From Hydractinia symbiolongicarpus (lineage: Eukaryota > Cnidaria > Hydrozoa > Anthoathecata > Hydractiniidae): DNA of 64,000 nucleotides. The notes under the pieces are model-generated. The model saw only the letters and a program-made list of their open reading frames with translations, searched no databases and was not told where the DNA came from. Both the position numbers and the translations under genes were made by a program. The DNA lies in NCBI RefSeq assembly GCF_029227915.1, contig NC_079883.1, positions 19,468,001-19,532,000 on the forward strand, in the 5' to 3' direction. Shown piece after piece: positions 45,590-58,128 of this stretch (the stretch's first letter is position 1; each line of letters starts with the position of its first letter).

Positions 45590-48500
45590 TTATTTCTTCA
45601 ACCGGTAATGTCCCCTCGCCGGTGTGGTGATCTGATCTGTCTGAACGATCCTCTTATCGTCGGCCCTATCCTTGTGACTTCCTGGGTGTATAAATTATGG
45701 CCTTTGTTATTAATACAACGCCAAATTTTGTTAATATCGATGCCTTCCTTCAGACATTGCTCATAGTCCTCGAAAGTGATACATTTTTAGTCACAGCTCT
45801 CTTGACACCTTTGGCTTTGCGATCTCCGCCCTCTTTCGTTAATGCTTTATAGGCGTAGGCCCTCGGCCTCAATGTGATGAAATGTGTTATAATTTTGCCG
45901 CCTAGCTCATCCTTCATTAAGCGTACTACCTTCTTGTTTTTACCAATGGGGAGAGGCCTACCATTATCTTTGCTATAAGCACTCGTGTCGAAATGTGCTT
46001 CTACATCATCAGCAATATCGCGATAAAAATCTTCTGTTCGTATGTGGTACACGAAGGAACCAGTATCCATATAACAAATCCGCAACTTGCTACCTTACTT
46101 TGGTTACATGTAGTTGTAGTGGAACTCGTACATGATGGTCTTTGACTGGTCTAAAATAGCTTGACCAATATACAGGGGCTTGTTCATTTTCATTCCCATT
46201 CTGCCCATTTCAATACCCATCAAATTTTTACTGAAACAAGTGCCGCTTTTAAAGTTTGGTTGCATAGTGAGTTTTGCGTAAGCGGCTTCATTCGTGACCA
46301 GCTTGATGTTCTGATGATTCCGTACATTCTCCATCGTCTTTCCAAAGACCGATAAATTCATAAGCTTGTAAAAGTCCTTCTCGAACTCGTTTTTGGCGGC
46401 AGTTCTCAGCTTCGTGTTGTGATCTATATATGGCTTAAGCCAGGCACTATGTTTGAATTGGATAGCGCGGTGCACCTTTTTAAGCTCGAGGCCGTGTTTC
46501 AGGGCTTGATGTAGAGTCCCAATGTGTGCCACGTATTTCCGCTTATGTTCGAGATTTGGTATTAGTTTCTCGACCCTGTGAACCACCTTTCGCTCCGGCA
46601 GGAAAGGGAGCTCGTTGTACTTGTCATGTAGGCTCTTTGGGTAATCAATGTCAACCTCCAAGATGTGTCCATGCTTGTTGTCAGCGACGAGCTTATCGAT
46701 CTTCTTTTCATTGATTACCTCTACATTTGATATCAATTTAAAGCCATGAGTTGGGAGGGGTTGTTGCATTGCCCACCCGTACAGGTTGTTGGCGTCTAGG
46801 TACTGCAGGTACGATGATTCCTGAGAATGATCATATTGATCCCCCATATATTTGTTGTTGGCTACTGCATACCTATATACAGACTGGGTGATCCCACCCC
46901 TTATTCCTTTTTCAAACATCAGGAGCATATCAGGATCCGTTAGGAGCTCCAGCTTGATTTCTGTGTATTTGAGTGCTGCTTTCCATGCTAAGCCGGGTGC
47001 GCTGTAGAAATGGGCAGGATCGAGCTTGTAGTTCTCCTGGCACACGTTTCGAAAGCTCTGGAAGATGTCAGTCAATAGCAGGACATCCGTCACTAAATAC
47101 GCATCGTGGTAGTCACCCATGGTGGTCTCTGAGCCCTTTGGAATAATAGCATTCCATACCTTCTGGGCATGAGCATAATCATGATCGCTTATACAATTCA
47201 TTTTTAAATTGCTATAGAAGGCCTCTCCAGGTTGAAGCTTAGTCTCTTTGAATCGTCGCCAACTATTCATATATTCGTATGGGTAAACTCCCTTTCGAAG
47301 CATGAGCCGGAATAACTCATCATTGCTAAAGTAGTAGCCCATGGCTGGTGTATTGGCCTTCAATCGCTCCTTGTCTTACTGCTTCGAGGTATTAGATGAG
47401 CAACTGCTGCACCAAAAGCTTGCCATATACTCATTGTTGATATCTAAAAATTCCAGCTTTGTCTCATCGCACTTCTGACATTTGATTCCATCTTGGTTAG
47501 TACCAATAAGATTACCTGCCAATTTTTCCAATGAAGAGGACATGAAGCGACAACTATCGATGAACCTGATTTCTATTTTCTTGTAATATTCGCCGTCGCC
47601 ATACCCCATGCCTGCAATAGGTACTTTGATTTTTACATTGAAGCTGATGTACTTCTCGGTATTCTCGGCAATACAACCTATATCCTGTGTGTCATATTTT
47701 TCACCAAGTTCACGTATGAAAAGATGGGCATCATACCCTGATAGGTTGTGGAATATCACAAGTATATGATTAGGTATCTTATACTTGAGGTTACATGTGT
47801 TGTGAGCCGCTCCCCGATATAAGCCCGTGTAGTGACAATGGTCCCTCACTCTGCGATTTTCATCGTTGAATGGCTTCATGCATATATGGCAGATATCTGC
47901 AGCATCATATTCATTCTTCTCCTCCTCCGTTAATGGTAGCATAGGTTTCTGGGGAAATAGAGAGTATAGCCGCTTCACTTCGTCCTCTATATGTTGAACG
48001 AAGAGCTTTACACATCCCTCACCCCTGCACTTGTATAGCGGATCAGGGACCTCTCCATATGCAAAGGTACTGTATGTTGCCCAGCCGCATGGTTCATGTT
48101 TGTTCAGCGTCTTAGTCTTCGTATCCCGAGCATTCTCTTTCATCGGGATCAACAAACTCTCGAAATCAGCGAATATTAGAAACGGAACCTTAAACTGTTG
48201 GTGACCATCTTGATAATATAGCCACTTTTCCTTTTCACTGGGCATCGTGATTTTTACCGCTTCATTATCTTTGCAGTATCCATAATGGTTATCGCGGGAT
48301 TCTATTGTATGAAATTCCTGTAAGCAACTCATGCAAAAGTGCTTTTTGCCGTGGTTTTTTGATATTTCACGTCCTAGTAGTCTTGATAGATTTTTGATGG
48401 ATACGTAATGGTTCCTCTTCTCATCGGTAAGTAGTAGCAGATTAACCTGAGTATCCCTTTCGTTAAATGCCGATCGCCGTAAGATATTAAAATTTTTACC

Positions 48501-49637
48501 TGTTACATACAGAACGTTCACGGCAATGTCGGGATTGTTACGCTCAAATTTTGTGATTTCCTTGATATTAGTAGGAAATTCTATACCATCCCAATTATAT
48601 CGCTCCTCATATGGTCGAAGCTTGCTTATTCTCTGATGGTTTGTACCTATCTCTTCGTGATGTATGGCAGCTATAATTGCCCATTTAAAACACTCATCAT
48701 CATCATTGATAGGGTTGATGATGACTTTTTTCATCGCGATCCATTTTGGTGTAGAGATATATGATGAGCCCTTTGTCAATTTAAGTTTATGAAAATCAAC
48801 ATCTAAATGTTGAATGCGACCAATCGTAAAGCCGCTCTTGGGTAACGCGGGATTCTCCACATGCATCTGCGTGAACATCATATCCATCGATTCATCAACG
48901 ATGGTACCTTGAAATACTGCTGTCATGTTGCTATGAAACACCTTGTGTACTTCTATGAACTTATTGGTACCATCGATGGGCTTCCGCCATGGGATCCATA
49001 GAGAGCACTGAATTTTTGTAGATCCCATTTCTTCCACTTGGTTTTTAATGAGTGCTTTTACATTTGATCGAACCATGCCCAAGTAGCCATTGATATCTGT
49101 TCCAGCAATGCCAGCTATACGATAACTTCTAAAAGTCTTATGAATCGCATGCTTATGCTCCTGTGGCGTAAAATCTTGGTTCGGTTGCTCTGAAGCATGA
49201 TCTTCCTTAGCTTCTTCCTCGATCTCACCAACAAGGGTCTTCTTGACATCATCATATAGGGAGAGTATTCGAGTTTTTATCAATTTAAATGTTTCCCTTA
49301 CTGGTTTCTTGATACTCCCCAGTACATGTGATAGTAGGCACTCTGACCACTCCCGCAGCTTACTATTGACTACTGGACGAGTTCTCTTCAACTCTTGGCG
49401 TTCAAACTCATTCATTTCCTCAAACGTGGGTACATATGGCTCGGTGTTCCTCTTAATTACTCGGGTTTTTGCCATTTCATGACTCTCAAAAATGTCCATA
49501 ACTTGTGGTGAGAATGGGTTAGGCTGGGTCTCTAATAAAACAACGAGGTCTGCTTTGCGTAATTTTGAATAACCCGTAAGCCCACGGGTTTTCGCGATTG
49601 CGTGTAATTGTTTTACGGTATTTGAATTCAAATCCAT
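45590..49637 (-). pseudogene. Protein-primed DNA polymerase B of the Polinton, inactivated
   Basis: This enzyme replicates the element from a terminal protein primer. The frame from 49,637 starts with a SAP-like segment (RGLTGYSKLRKADLVVLLE). The 3'-5' exonuclease follows: IFADFESLL near 48,160 (Exo I), a zinc-knuckle/HNH-like CHICMKPF ... VRDHCHYTGLYRG near 47,840-47,890, FHNLSGYDAHLF near 47,730 (Exo II), and YLVTDVLLLTDIF near 47,070 (Exo III). Palm motif A is LDANNLYGWAMQQPLP near 46,775-46,800, and motif B YKLMNLSVFGKTMEN near 46,330-46,375. Stops interrupt the frame at 47,376-47,378, 46,104-46,106 and about 46,093. Motif C reads YMDTGSF: the second catalytic Asp is Gly (codon at 46,059-46,061). 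A frameshift near 45,785 displaces the last 65 or so codons, which end at 45,590. Confidence 0.93.
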
Positions 49638-49699
49638 CTCCTTTATTATATGTATTTTTTGATTCCAACCAAAAAATTTCTAGCACGGTCATGATAATT

Positions 49700-49732
49700 C
49701 TTACTCATATTCTGTATAATAGCATATATACT
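49700..49732 (-). repeat. Polinton right TIR
   Basis: CTTACTCATATTCTGTATAA followed by TAGCATATATACT is the reverse complement of the split left repeat. The outer end is 5'-AG on the element's inward strand, as in other Polintons. The 33-bp length is short for the group, so outer or inner parts may have diverged. Confidence 0.88.
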
Positions 49733-49749
49733 ATATATGCTATTGCGCA
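49733..49749. repeat. Right half of palindromic Polinton target site, with TSD
   Basis: ATATAT (49,733-49,738) plus GCTATTGCGCA; mirror of 36,834-36,850. Confidence 0.7.
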
Positions 49750-51980
49750 TGCGTTGATGATGTCATATAAAATATATGCAGCACCAAGAAAACATTAAGC
49801 ATGGAAGATAAGAAATTCATTAAAGCAACAAAAGGTTAGCATTGCAATTTAGGTTGACCGCATAGTCCAGTTAAACCATTTCGCACAACCAGTGTGGAGT
49901 GCTTCCAGTAAAACACTTACGGAGGTCTGCTTTAGCAAAAACTATCAGACGACATATTTTATTTCACTTAATCTGTTTCCCTATAAAGGTTGAAAAACTA
50001 ATGTTAAACAATGACCGGTCAAGCAGTCAATACAATAAACCACATTGATCATCAGGATACAGGTATATGTGTTACACATCCAATGAGAAGCCCTTTAAGA
50101 AATGCTGTTTCAAAAAAAAAAACACCAATGTAACTTCAGATCAAATAAAATAATAAACATACTACAGTCTGTCGTATACCATGCAAATTAATTACCTCTC
50201 ACAGACAAGATTGAATATATATACTGTCCACCCTGTTTTTTTTATAAGAAACCAGTTTTGGCTACTGAGGCTCAAGTTTCTCATTTTTTTCTGATTTTGA
50301 GGCTAAAAGTTTCTTAACAGTTCTTAATTTTGACAACATGGAAGTAGATGAGCTTTACCAGCGATGAAAACATTTTTGACCTATTTCTTTACAGTTCAAA
50401 TGATTTTGTTTGTACATAAGTGATATATACTAGTGCTGTGTTAGTAGTATGAGTATTGCTTTCTGATAATTCATATCGCTTTTGGAAATGAAGGGTTGTT
50501 TCTTTCTTAATATATAGTTCTAGTTTTGTCTGCTATTTGAACAATTAAAAAAGTGCTAAGAGCTCACTGTAATATTTTGTGTAATAGTTTATGGTCTGGA
50601 GGAGCTTGAGGTACTGAGCCAAACTAAGTTTCTTAATATTTTCAAATTTTGAGCCTCGGGTTTCTTGTAAGCGTGTTCTTATATAAAAAAAGTGTGTATC
50701 ACAAAAAACAGGCTGTATTTGAGCTTACATTGAAAATACTTTAATCATAGCATAACTAATAAAAATGAGCTTTTGGTGCTTGTTTTACAGAGGAAAAATT
50801 AAACAGGCAGGCAAAATTGTAGAACCCCTCCTGATTAGTCACTGAGCAGCAAGCTCAATAAATACGTATTTTATTCAAACTGGTATAGCCGAATTGTCAT
50901 TTTGTACTGAGGAAAAGACTTGCCATCCCGAAAAAGGGATGGCAAGTCTAAAAATATCTGAGCCAACCCTTGTTTCATGGGTTGAAGGCTAGTCCAATAG
51001 AACGCCCTTTCAGACATGGTCTGCAGAAAATTTCTACATATCTGAGCAATTTCAGAGTAGTTTCATATATTCCCAAGATCTTTTGTGCAAATCTACAGGC
51101 AAAATAAACATGCAATAATCCGTAGACCAACCAGCCTATTACAAACTTTGATTTTGAGTGCAGGCATTTTTTGATGTTGAAATTAAAATCTAGTTTTTGC
51201 ATGCAGATTAATTTACAACATACATAAGTGAAAAAATGCTACTAGCCTAACAATTTTTTTTATCATAACTTAAATAGTCGGGAAGAACTGATAATTAGCC
51301 TTTAAAGGACAGCTAGCCAATACAAGAAATTATACGATACACAGTAAAATTAGCTGCTTCTATGGCTAATTATACTGTAGAGATCTTATTTCTTCAATTT
51401 CTACACTTTTCTTCGATATCGATCTTCCAATAGTCATCTACCTAGTTTCATAGCATGTTATGCTCCAATAAAAAAGAAAATAAGAACAAGAAACGACTGC
51501 CCATGAAAGATATGTATTCATTTTCAAACTAATACTGGCTAATTAACCTTATAAATACGGACTTTCCTGGTACTGCATGGCCTCACTTCCATATTTATAG
51601 TGTATATTATATAATTAGCTGATTCAATTTATGAATGCTCTTGATACGACAACGCTGAGTTTATGGAAAAACATTGAAAAGACGTAGTCAGGCGTGAAAA
51701 ATATGGGGAAGGCATACCCTACAATCGACATATTGAAGAAAATTGTGGAAATTTAGGCAAAAAAGATCTCCACCGTATTATAGCCGTATAAGCATCGACT
51801 AACTATCTTGTCACAAGCTAATTATCAGTTCTCCCGACTGTTAATTTTCTTCTTCTATATATTTTGTATTTTATTATCCCGTCAAAACGTAAACATTGAA
51901 ACTCTATTGAAACTTTATACCACTGGGATAAAATATTTTATTCTGTTGCTGTGAAGCTAACACTATAAACTATGATGTAT
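49750..51980. other. Non-coding interval
   Basis: No gene is supported. It contains a hairpin at 50,916-50,949 and scattered phrases (GAGGCTCAAGTTTCT near 50,266, GAGCCTCGGGTTTCTTG near 50,651) that look like one decayed repeat family. TAATTATCAGTTCTCC near 51,820 also occurs near 2,010, upstream of the other copy of dispersed repeat A. Confidence 0.45.
50916..50949. repeat. Perfect 14 bp hairpin
   Basis: AGACTTGCCATCCC (50,916-50,929) pairs fully with GGGATGGCAAGTCT (50,936-50,949) across a 6-base GAAAAA loop. No adjacent gene is known. Confidence 0.9.
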
Positions 51981-52077
51981 GGAAAGATACTTTGTTAAGC
52001 AGAGTATTTCAGCTAAAATTTGCAGGGTATTATTACAAGATTTATAGCTGACCTGAGCTGAAGCTAGCCACAAAACC

Positions 52078-52130
52078 TGAAGCTAGCCACAAAAGTAAGG
52101 AGGCATTCCTTACTTTTGTGGCTAGCTTCA
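52078..52130. repeat. Perfect 24 bp hairpin with 5-base loop
   Basis: Left arm TGAAGCTAGCCACAAAAGTA plus AGGA (52,078-52,101), loop GGCAT, and a fully complementary right arm (52,107-52,130). An extra copy of the left-arm start (GAAGCTAGCCACAAAACC) lies just upstream at 52,060. Confidence 0.92.
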
Positions 52131-52238
52131 AGTTGGTAAAAGATAACACAAGAAGTAATAACACGTTGGATAGCACAAAATGCACTTATAGCTACCAAAC
52201 TAAATGACTTTGGAGAAAAGCACAAAATGGCTGGCCTG

Positions 52239-53326
52239 CTATATAATGCGTGTACCCTTAGGGCCATTTGATTTTCAATTTAATTGAAAATTGAAAATCA
52301 GAAATAATGGCTAATTTTGATTTTTAATTTAATTTAAAAATCAAAAATCAAAATTATTTAATGATTTTTGAATTTCAATTTAATTTGAAAATTAAAAAAT
52401 TTAAAATTTAAAGTTTAAAACTAAAGAAAGATCAAAAAACAATAATTGAAAACTCAAATTTAAATTTTGCTTTTCAATTTTAAGTTTCATTACGCACGCG
52501 ACACATCGGTTAAACGTCAAACCAGTCTCCTCCCCAGGGGTTCTTATCTAGGGACATGGTCAAAGTAAAGGGCGAGATTCATATCAAACCTATCCTTCTA
52601 GATCAGACTTTATTACATCCGAATGTTAATCGGAAATTTAAAATATTATAACAATAATAGACCGTCATATATTGTGTTCAATAAGAGGCTGTCAATGAAT
52701 GTCAACAATTGTTTAAACAAAAAGAAGATTTAAAAAGAATAAATATTAATATTGCTTCTGATTGGTGTAGTTACAATTTTTAAATTTCTCCTATAAACGA
52801 AGGGACTCTGTAAATATTTGATCTCAAACACTTTTTAGATTAGCATAAACTTTTATTTCCAGATCTTTTTTAACAAAAGAAATCCAAGAGAATAGACGCA
52901 TATCAAACAAAAGTCAATTGAAACGATATTGGTAATAGAAAGAATATATCTGCCTGGCAGTCTCAGGACTTCCTGAAAACTTTGAGCACCAATTTCAGCT
53001 CCTTATGAAACGCTCCTAATAAAAAAACTATATGCAGGAGTGCAGTGGGTTGGTTAAAAAGAAGCTGTTGGTTCATTGCATCATATTTGATCGCGAAAAA
53101 AAAAAAAAGATTTTTAATTTTTGATTTTTAATTTTTGATTTTCAATTTTCAAATATTCAAATATTTTAAAATATTTGAATTTTAGTTTATAAATTTTGAA
53201 TTTCAAAATATAAAAGTTTAAAAAACATTTAAAAAAAGAATTAGTACCAAAATTTTGATTTCTGATTTTCAATTAAATTGAAAATCAAATGGCCGTAAGG
53301 CTACACGCATTCTATATATATACGCC
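52239..53326. mobile_element. Foldback-like element with nested AT-rich inverted repeats
   Basis: The outer arms are inverted repeats of about 60 bp: TATATAATGCGTGTACCCTT with GGGCCATTTGATTTTCAATT on the left, and on the right the reverse complement (AATTGAAAATCAAATGGCC, GTAAGGCTACACGCATTC). Inside, both arms (52,280-52,480 and 53,100-53,280) consist of many short TTTTTAATTT/TTTGATTTTC phrases that pair with themselves and each other. The middle 600 bp is non-repetitive with no gene. A foldback or MITE-type DNA transposon fits best. No target duplication was established. Confidence 0.75.
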
Positions 53327-53592
53327 AGTTATAGCCAAGATAATAAAAATGATTTTACTAAGATTTACATGGATGTGATGGTATCTTTATTAGCATATAG
53401 AAGCATAGAAAACATAGACAAAAAGAGATCTTTTCCAAAGCTGAGCTATGCAACTTTCAAAATCGCAGATTAAACGTCAATTTTAACTAACCGCGTCCGA
53501 GTACGCATATCTTCACTTAAATCTCAGAAGATCAGGATTTTGTTCGAGCTTTCAGCCGAAACTAGAAGCTGTGTGTTCCACAACTAATAATA

Positions 53593-54090
53593 TACCTTGC
53601 CCATCACATGGCATTGATTTGTATCCTTTTAATAAATTCCCTCTTCCAATCAAAAAGTCAAAGAGAGGTTAAAGAGGGAATATTTAAACAACCTGGTTTT
53701 AATGCAGTTTATGGTAAAATTGTGTTCTTGTTTCTTATTTTTAAAACGTACTTTCTTTTACAGATCAGCTGTTATCAAACCATGCACCATCAGCATTTAA
53801 AAAAGATTTTCAACAAAAGAGTAGAAGGCCTAAATACTGAAATATTCAAATCCTATTATATATTTATGGCTGAATTATAATTAACAATCAACTACTTCAC
53901 CCTTCAAATTGACCTCGTTCAGAAGTTTTTACATTCGAATCGTCAAGTTTATACATAACAAGATATGTATTCTGAAATTTTTAGAATTTTCCTGATCAGT
54001 TTTAAAAATATCCAGTTAAAGTTTTAACTGTTATTTTAGAATACTTCACATAGCTATGTAAAATTTTTATTTTTTATTTATTCAGTTGTT
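53593..54090 (+). repeat. Dispersed repeat A, copy 2
   Basis: Matches 2,488-2,970 in the same orientation (shared TTTAAACAACCTGGTTTTAA, CAAACCATGCACCATCAGCA, CATTCGAATCGTCAAGTTT). The foldback element lies to its left, and the upstream match to copy 1 seems to resume near 51,810, so the foldback element may have inserted into this repeat. Confidence 0.8.
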
Positions 54091-55567
54091 TTTAGTTAAA
54101 ATAATAATTGAGAATACTCAATGATTTGTTTACCCCACAATTCTCCGTTTTCAAGGTCTACTTCAAATTTTAAAATGTTTCAGGCTAATGGCGGAACTTT
54201 TTTAAGATTAGCATCAACTACTCTGTCTTGAGTGATAATATGCAGAAGTTCGACTCTCCATTTTATACGAAATTCGTTTTTGGCGGACGAAAGGTTGAAT
54301 ATACTGACTATCTTATGGTTTCTACATGTTCCACAACCATAAGGTCAAAATACGATAGCCGTGCGCGCGTCTTCTATTAGTACTCTTTTTTTTAAAAAAG
54401 TTAACTGGAAGGATAGTAGGTCTCCACAATTGCACGAAAGACGTTGCTAAAGGTGGAAATAAAGCTCAAGAAACTGGACTTATTAATGGGAGCTAAGAAT
54501 ATTATCCATGCACCAAACAACACTCAATCCGGCTTATACGTTGTCAGCTTCACTGATGACCGCTGTTTCAAAAAATTGGAAGAAAAACATAGGAAGATTT
54601 GCAATATATTTATTTCAATATTCCTAATCTAATACAATAAAAACACACTCATCGTTTTGTTTTAATAAAAATTTGTAAATCGCTTTCATATAATTTCATA
54701 TAATAAATCATCTTTTTAACATAAATGTTGTGCAGTATAGTAATTTTACGTTAGTTCTAAAGCAGAAATGTTTTACATAAAAATGACAAAGCTCACTCGA
54801 TGCACATATTTTTTAAATAAAAATATAGAAAGAAACAAAAAGAGAAAAGGTGTATATAAAGCACTTACTAGGGCGAAAAATTTTAAAATGCAGAATGCAG
54901 GACAAAATGCAACAAAATATTCTGGAAGATCATCGCAAAACAATTTTAGGATTGTCAGTCAGTGTAACACCCTACATGATATTTGATCTCGAAATATATT
55001 AATTCGTCATAATTTATTCATTTATTTACTACATTTACAGAGTAAAAGTTTCTACACACATATTTCGTTGCCGTAAACAATGCTACTGTAATCGAATTTA
55101 ATTGAAACATAATGAAACGCCTGTCAAAAAACTCCTTTTCTTGAGCTAGATGTTGTTTCGTCCAAGGGATGTTGCATGCAACAGAAGTTTGGGGAAAGGG
55201 GAAGAGCGACGCGATATCAATTATTTTTGGGACGGTACCAGTAACTTTAAAGGCCTTTCATTTTATGTCGTACACGATTGTAGTGAAATATCATCAGGAA
55301 AAAAACCTGGAATATAGGTTGGCTAAATGAAATTAAATAAAAAATACGTTTTCTAAATAAATAAAGTCCTGAAAAAAATTGTAATAATACTCTAAAAACA
55401 CATTTTCCTCATCAAATTTTACAAAAAAACAACAAATACGAACTGGCTCGAGCCGACAGAATAAAACTTTTTTTAATGACAAAATTCATACACGTCACGT
55501 AATAAATTTAATTTTCTCAATGCTGTCGAATATCTAACAAGTATTGTCACAATTTCAGTTTCATTAA
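54091..55567. other. Non-coding interval, 3' flank of the SLC3 gene
   Basis: No gene is supported; short plus-strand frames at 54,444-54,632 and 54,768-54,986 lack domains. The part near 55,500 should include the 3' UTR of the minus-strand transporter gene. Confidence 0.4.
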
Positions 55568-57988
55568 TCATTCTATAACTTCCATGAGAAACAACTGATT
55601 AGCAGGGACTTCCAAAGGTGTTTTCAAGTCAACTTTTTTTCCAGTTTTCGTATCGTCCGTGTGAAATATAAACTTTCCTTTTACTGCTTCAGTAACATTC
55701 GCTGCTTGGGCAGCAGCGCTTCCAAAATTAGCGCCCACAATTAGTTCAGTAGAACCTTTATACCACATAACCAACGCCTTTTCTTTCGCATACACAATTT
55801 TCGGAGAATACTTGAACACATCCATGGAACTTCGAATGTGCGTGAGATTTGAAAAGGCAACAGTTATAGCCCTGGATGCTAAAAAAAATATTTCTGCCCG
55901 TTTTAAATAGGTTGACATACAGTTTGTTTATTTCATGAGAAGTGTTCTGCAAAACTTTCCATCTTATAAATAACCCTAGGGCTTTGAAGGTATTGGGTGC
56001 CCGTGGTCCGTATAACGTCTGACAGAGTTATAGTTATGACAAAACTCGGCACAATTGTAGTATGAAACAAAAGGAATTTGATTTTGCAGACGTCAGCATT
56101 GTTGTCAGGTCAGAATTTATAGCATTTTCAAAGTTTGCTGTAGTGGTCATGTCTGATAATTTGTGACATCATCAGATGGTGTAGTTAAATAAAAGGTGAA
56201 AAAATAAATAGTGATAGTCACAAGTTTCATAACAATTAGGCATTTTCCACAGGCGCTTTATGTCTCCACTTCCAAATATCAAATAGAGTTAAGAAGTGCT
56301 TCTCCTTAGTTTTCAATATTCGTTAAACCTTAACTTTGTTTTTTTATTTGTTGCAAATATTAAAACTAAATTAAATTTTAATGTTGTCGACGTACGGCAA
56401 TTTTCGCAAGATCTACATAAAGGATACGGAGAAAGAAAAACAGCTGTATGTACAAGATCATGGTATTCAATAAAAATCCAAATGCAGTATTAACAGTGAC
56501 AATATACCTTCTTTTGTATCATTGCTCCACTTCATCATCGCAAAGCTTTTCCCATCCTTTGTATCTTGCAGGAGCAACTCATCTCCATAATAATTCAAAA
56601 CAACATGAGGAAGAGTTAGAAGAAAGAGCGACATCAGCTTTGATTGGGCGCTACTGAATCGACTGGCTAACCTTGTATAACTGGTGCCACCCATCATCCA
56701 ACCGATCTCTCCAAAGCTTGGTTGGTCTTTCAAGTAAGTGCTTAAACTCTCGTTCAACCTTTTCGCAGTAAGAGAAGAGGATTTAAGTAGTGCAAAGTCA
56801 TCGTTCAAAACCACGTCTGCTTCTTGATTGTCTTTGTTGCCAAAGTATTTAACGCTCTCCTTCACATTGGTTCGTGGTACCACCCAAACCACTCCACCTC
56901 GTTGATGTATTGTTTGGAAAAGGTTAGCAAGAATCTTGTGTGAGTAAGGAAGATCTAAAATCATATTTTATTATTATAAAATATATTTTATTATTATTTT
57001 ACTGTTAAGGTATTAAACGGACTTATTGATACTTATTGATCAATTTTCGCGCAATATTTTATATAGTTAAAACCCCAGTGAAATTTCTTATAACGCAAGC
57101 CAGCATTAACGCAGAAATTCATAAATAAACTCTAAAATGGTAAAACTTTATCAACCAACCTTTATCGTAGCTACAGTTGCCATTATTGGAACGAAATTTT
57201 TTGTCCACAACCAATCGAGAGATACTTGTCAGTACAAAACCATCAACACCTAGATCAAGCCACCAATTTAAAATCTTCGTAACTTCGCCAACAACCTCTG
57301 AACTGTAATAATTCAATGTAGGTAAAGACGCTCCAAAATGTGAATAAAAAGATTGATTTCTATATCCACCTGCCCCATGCCACGCTGAGCCGCTGCTGAC
57401 CGATTTCCAATTGTTGGTGAAATTTGCATCCCGCCAGATAAACCAATCATGTTTCGAGTTTTTCTGTTTACTTTCTATGAACCATTCATTGTCGTCAGCC
57501 ACGACAACAGGGTTCATTTGAATCAGAACTTTCATTCCTTGTTCTTTTGAAGAGCTCACTAGTTTTTTAAAACCTTTTATGTCTCCCATGTTTAAATCTA
57601 ATTTCAAGTCCTTTTTTCCAACCGCATCGTTCAAAACAATCACCTTTGTACCCATGTTTTTAATATACGACAACTTAGCTTTCAACCCATTAACATCACC
57701 TTCTCCGTCATTGTCTGAGTCTTGGAATGATTTCACATAAACTTGATACGCAAAAATATTTGACTTTTTTACCCGTTCTGTCGTTTTGCATTTATCAGTG
57801 ATTGCAATTAGAACAATTGACGCAACTAACAAACCAATCAGAAACAAAAGAAATGTTCCTACTAAACACAGGCGACAGGGCTTGCACGCAGCAACTTCTT
57901 TGCCGGACGGTCTGCGGAATTCACTTTTAGTTTTCAGCTCCACATTATAGTCTTCTTTTTTTTTTTTCTCATAAGTTGCTGACGTCAT
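55568..57988 (-). CDS. SLC3-family amino-acid transporter heavy chain (4F2hc/rBAT-like), 3 exons
   Basis: SLC3 proteins are type II membrane glycoproteins that pair by disulfide with SLC7 light chains to bring amino-acid exchangers to the cell surface. Exons: 57,160-57,988 (ATG 57,988), 56,508-56,954 and 55,568-55,878, with GT/AG sites and matching phase; total 528 residues, equal to a typical 4F2hc. Residues 1-40 are cytoplasmic and charged, 41-63 form one membrane segment (CLVGTFLLFLIGLLVASIVL), and Cys67 (ITDKCKTT) sits where the interchain Cys is expected. The ectodomain is alpha-amylase-like: NIFAYQVYVKSFQDSDNDGE, then GDVNGLKAKLSYIKNMG, EWFIESKQKNSKHDWFIWRD, LNWWLDLGVDGFVLTSI and the C-terminal beta domain (LIVGANFGSAAAQAANVTEA). 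GVDGFVLTSI has no Asp or Glu where amylases carry the nucleophile (DGFRxD), so it is probably non-enzymatic, like 4F2hc. Its neighbour BRF1 is unrelated in function. Confidence 0.92.
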
Positions 57989-58074
57989 AATTATTTATAG
58001 ATGTCTAAAATTAACAACATTTGTAAAAACAAATTATTAGGAAATATTTTGAATTCTTCTTTCAAACATTTTTA

Positions 58075-58128
58075 GGGAGGATGAAGTAACAAACAGAAAC
58101 AGGGAGGATGAAGTAACAAACAGAAACT
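58075..58128. repeat. 27 bp tandem duplication
   Basis: AGGGAGGATGAAGTAACAAA plus CAGAAAC occurs twice in direct succession, just upstream of the SLC3 start. Confidence 0.9.
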
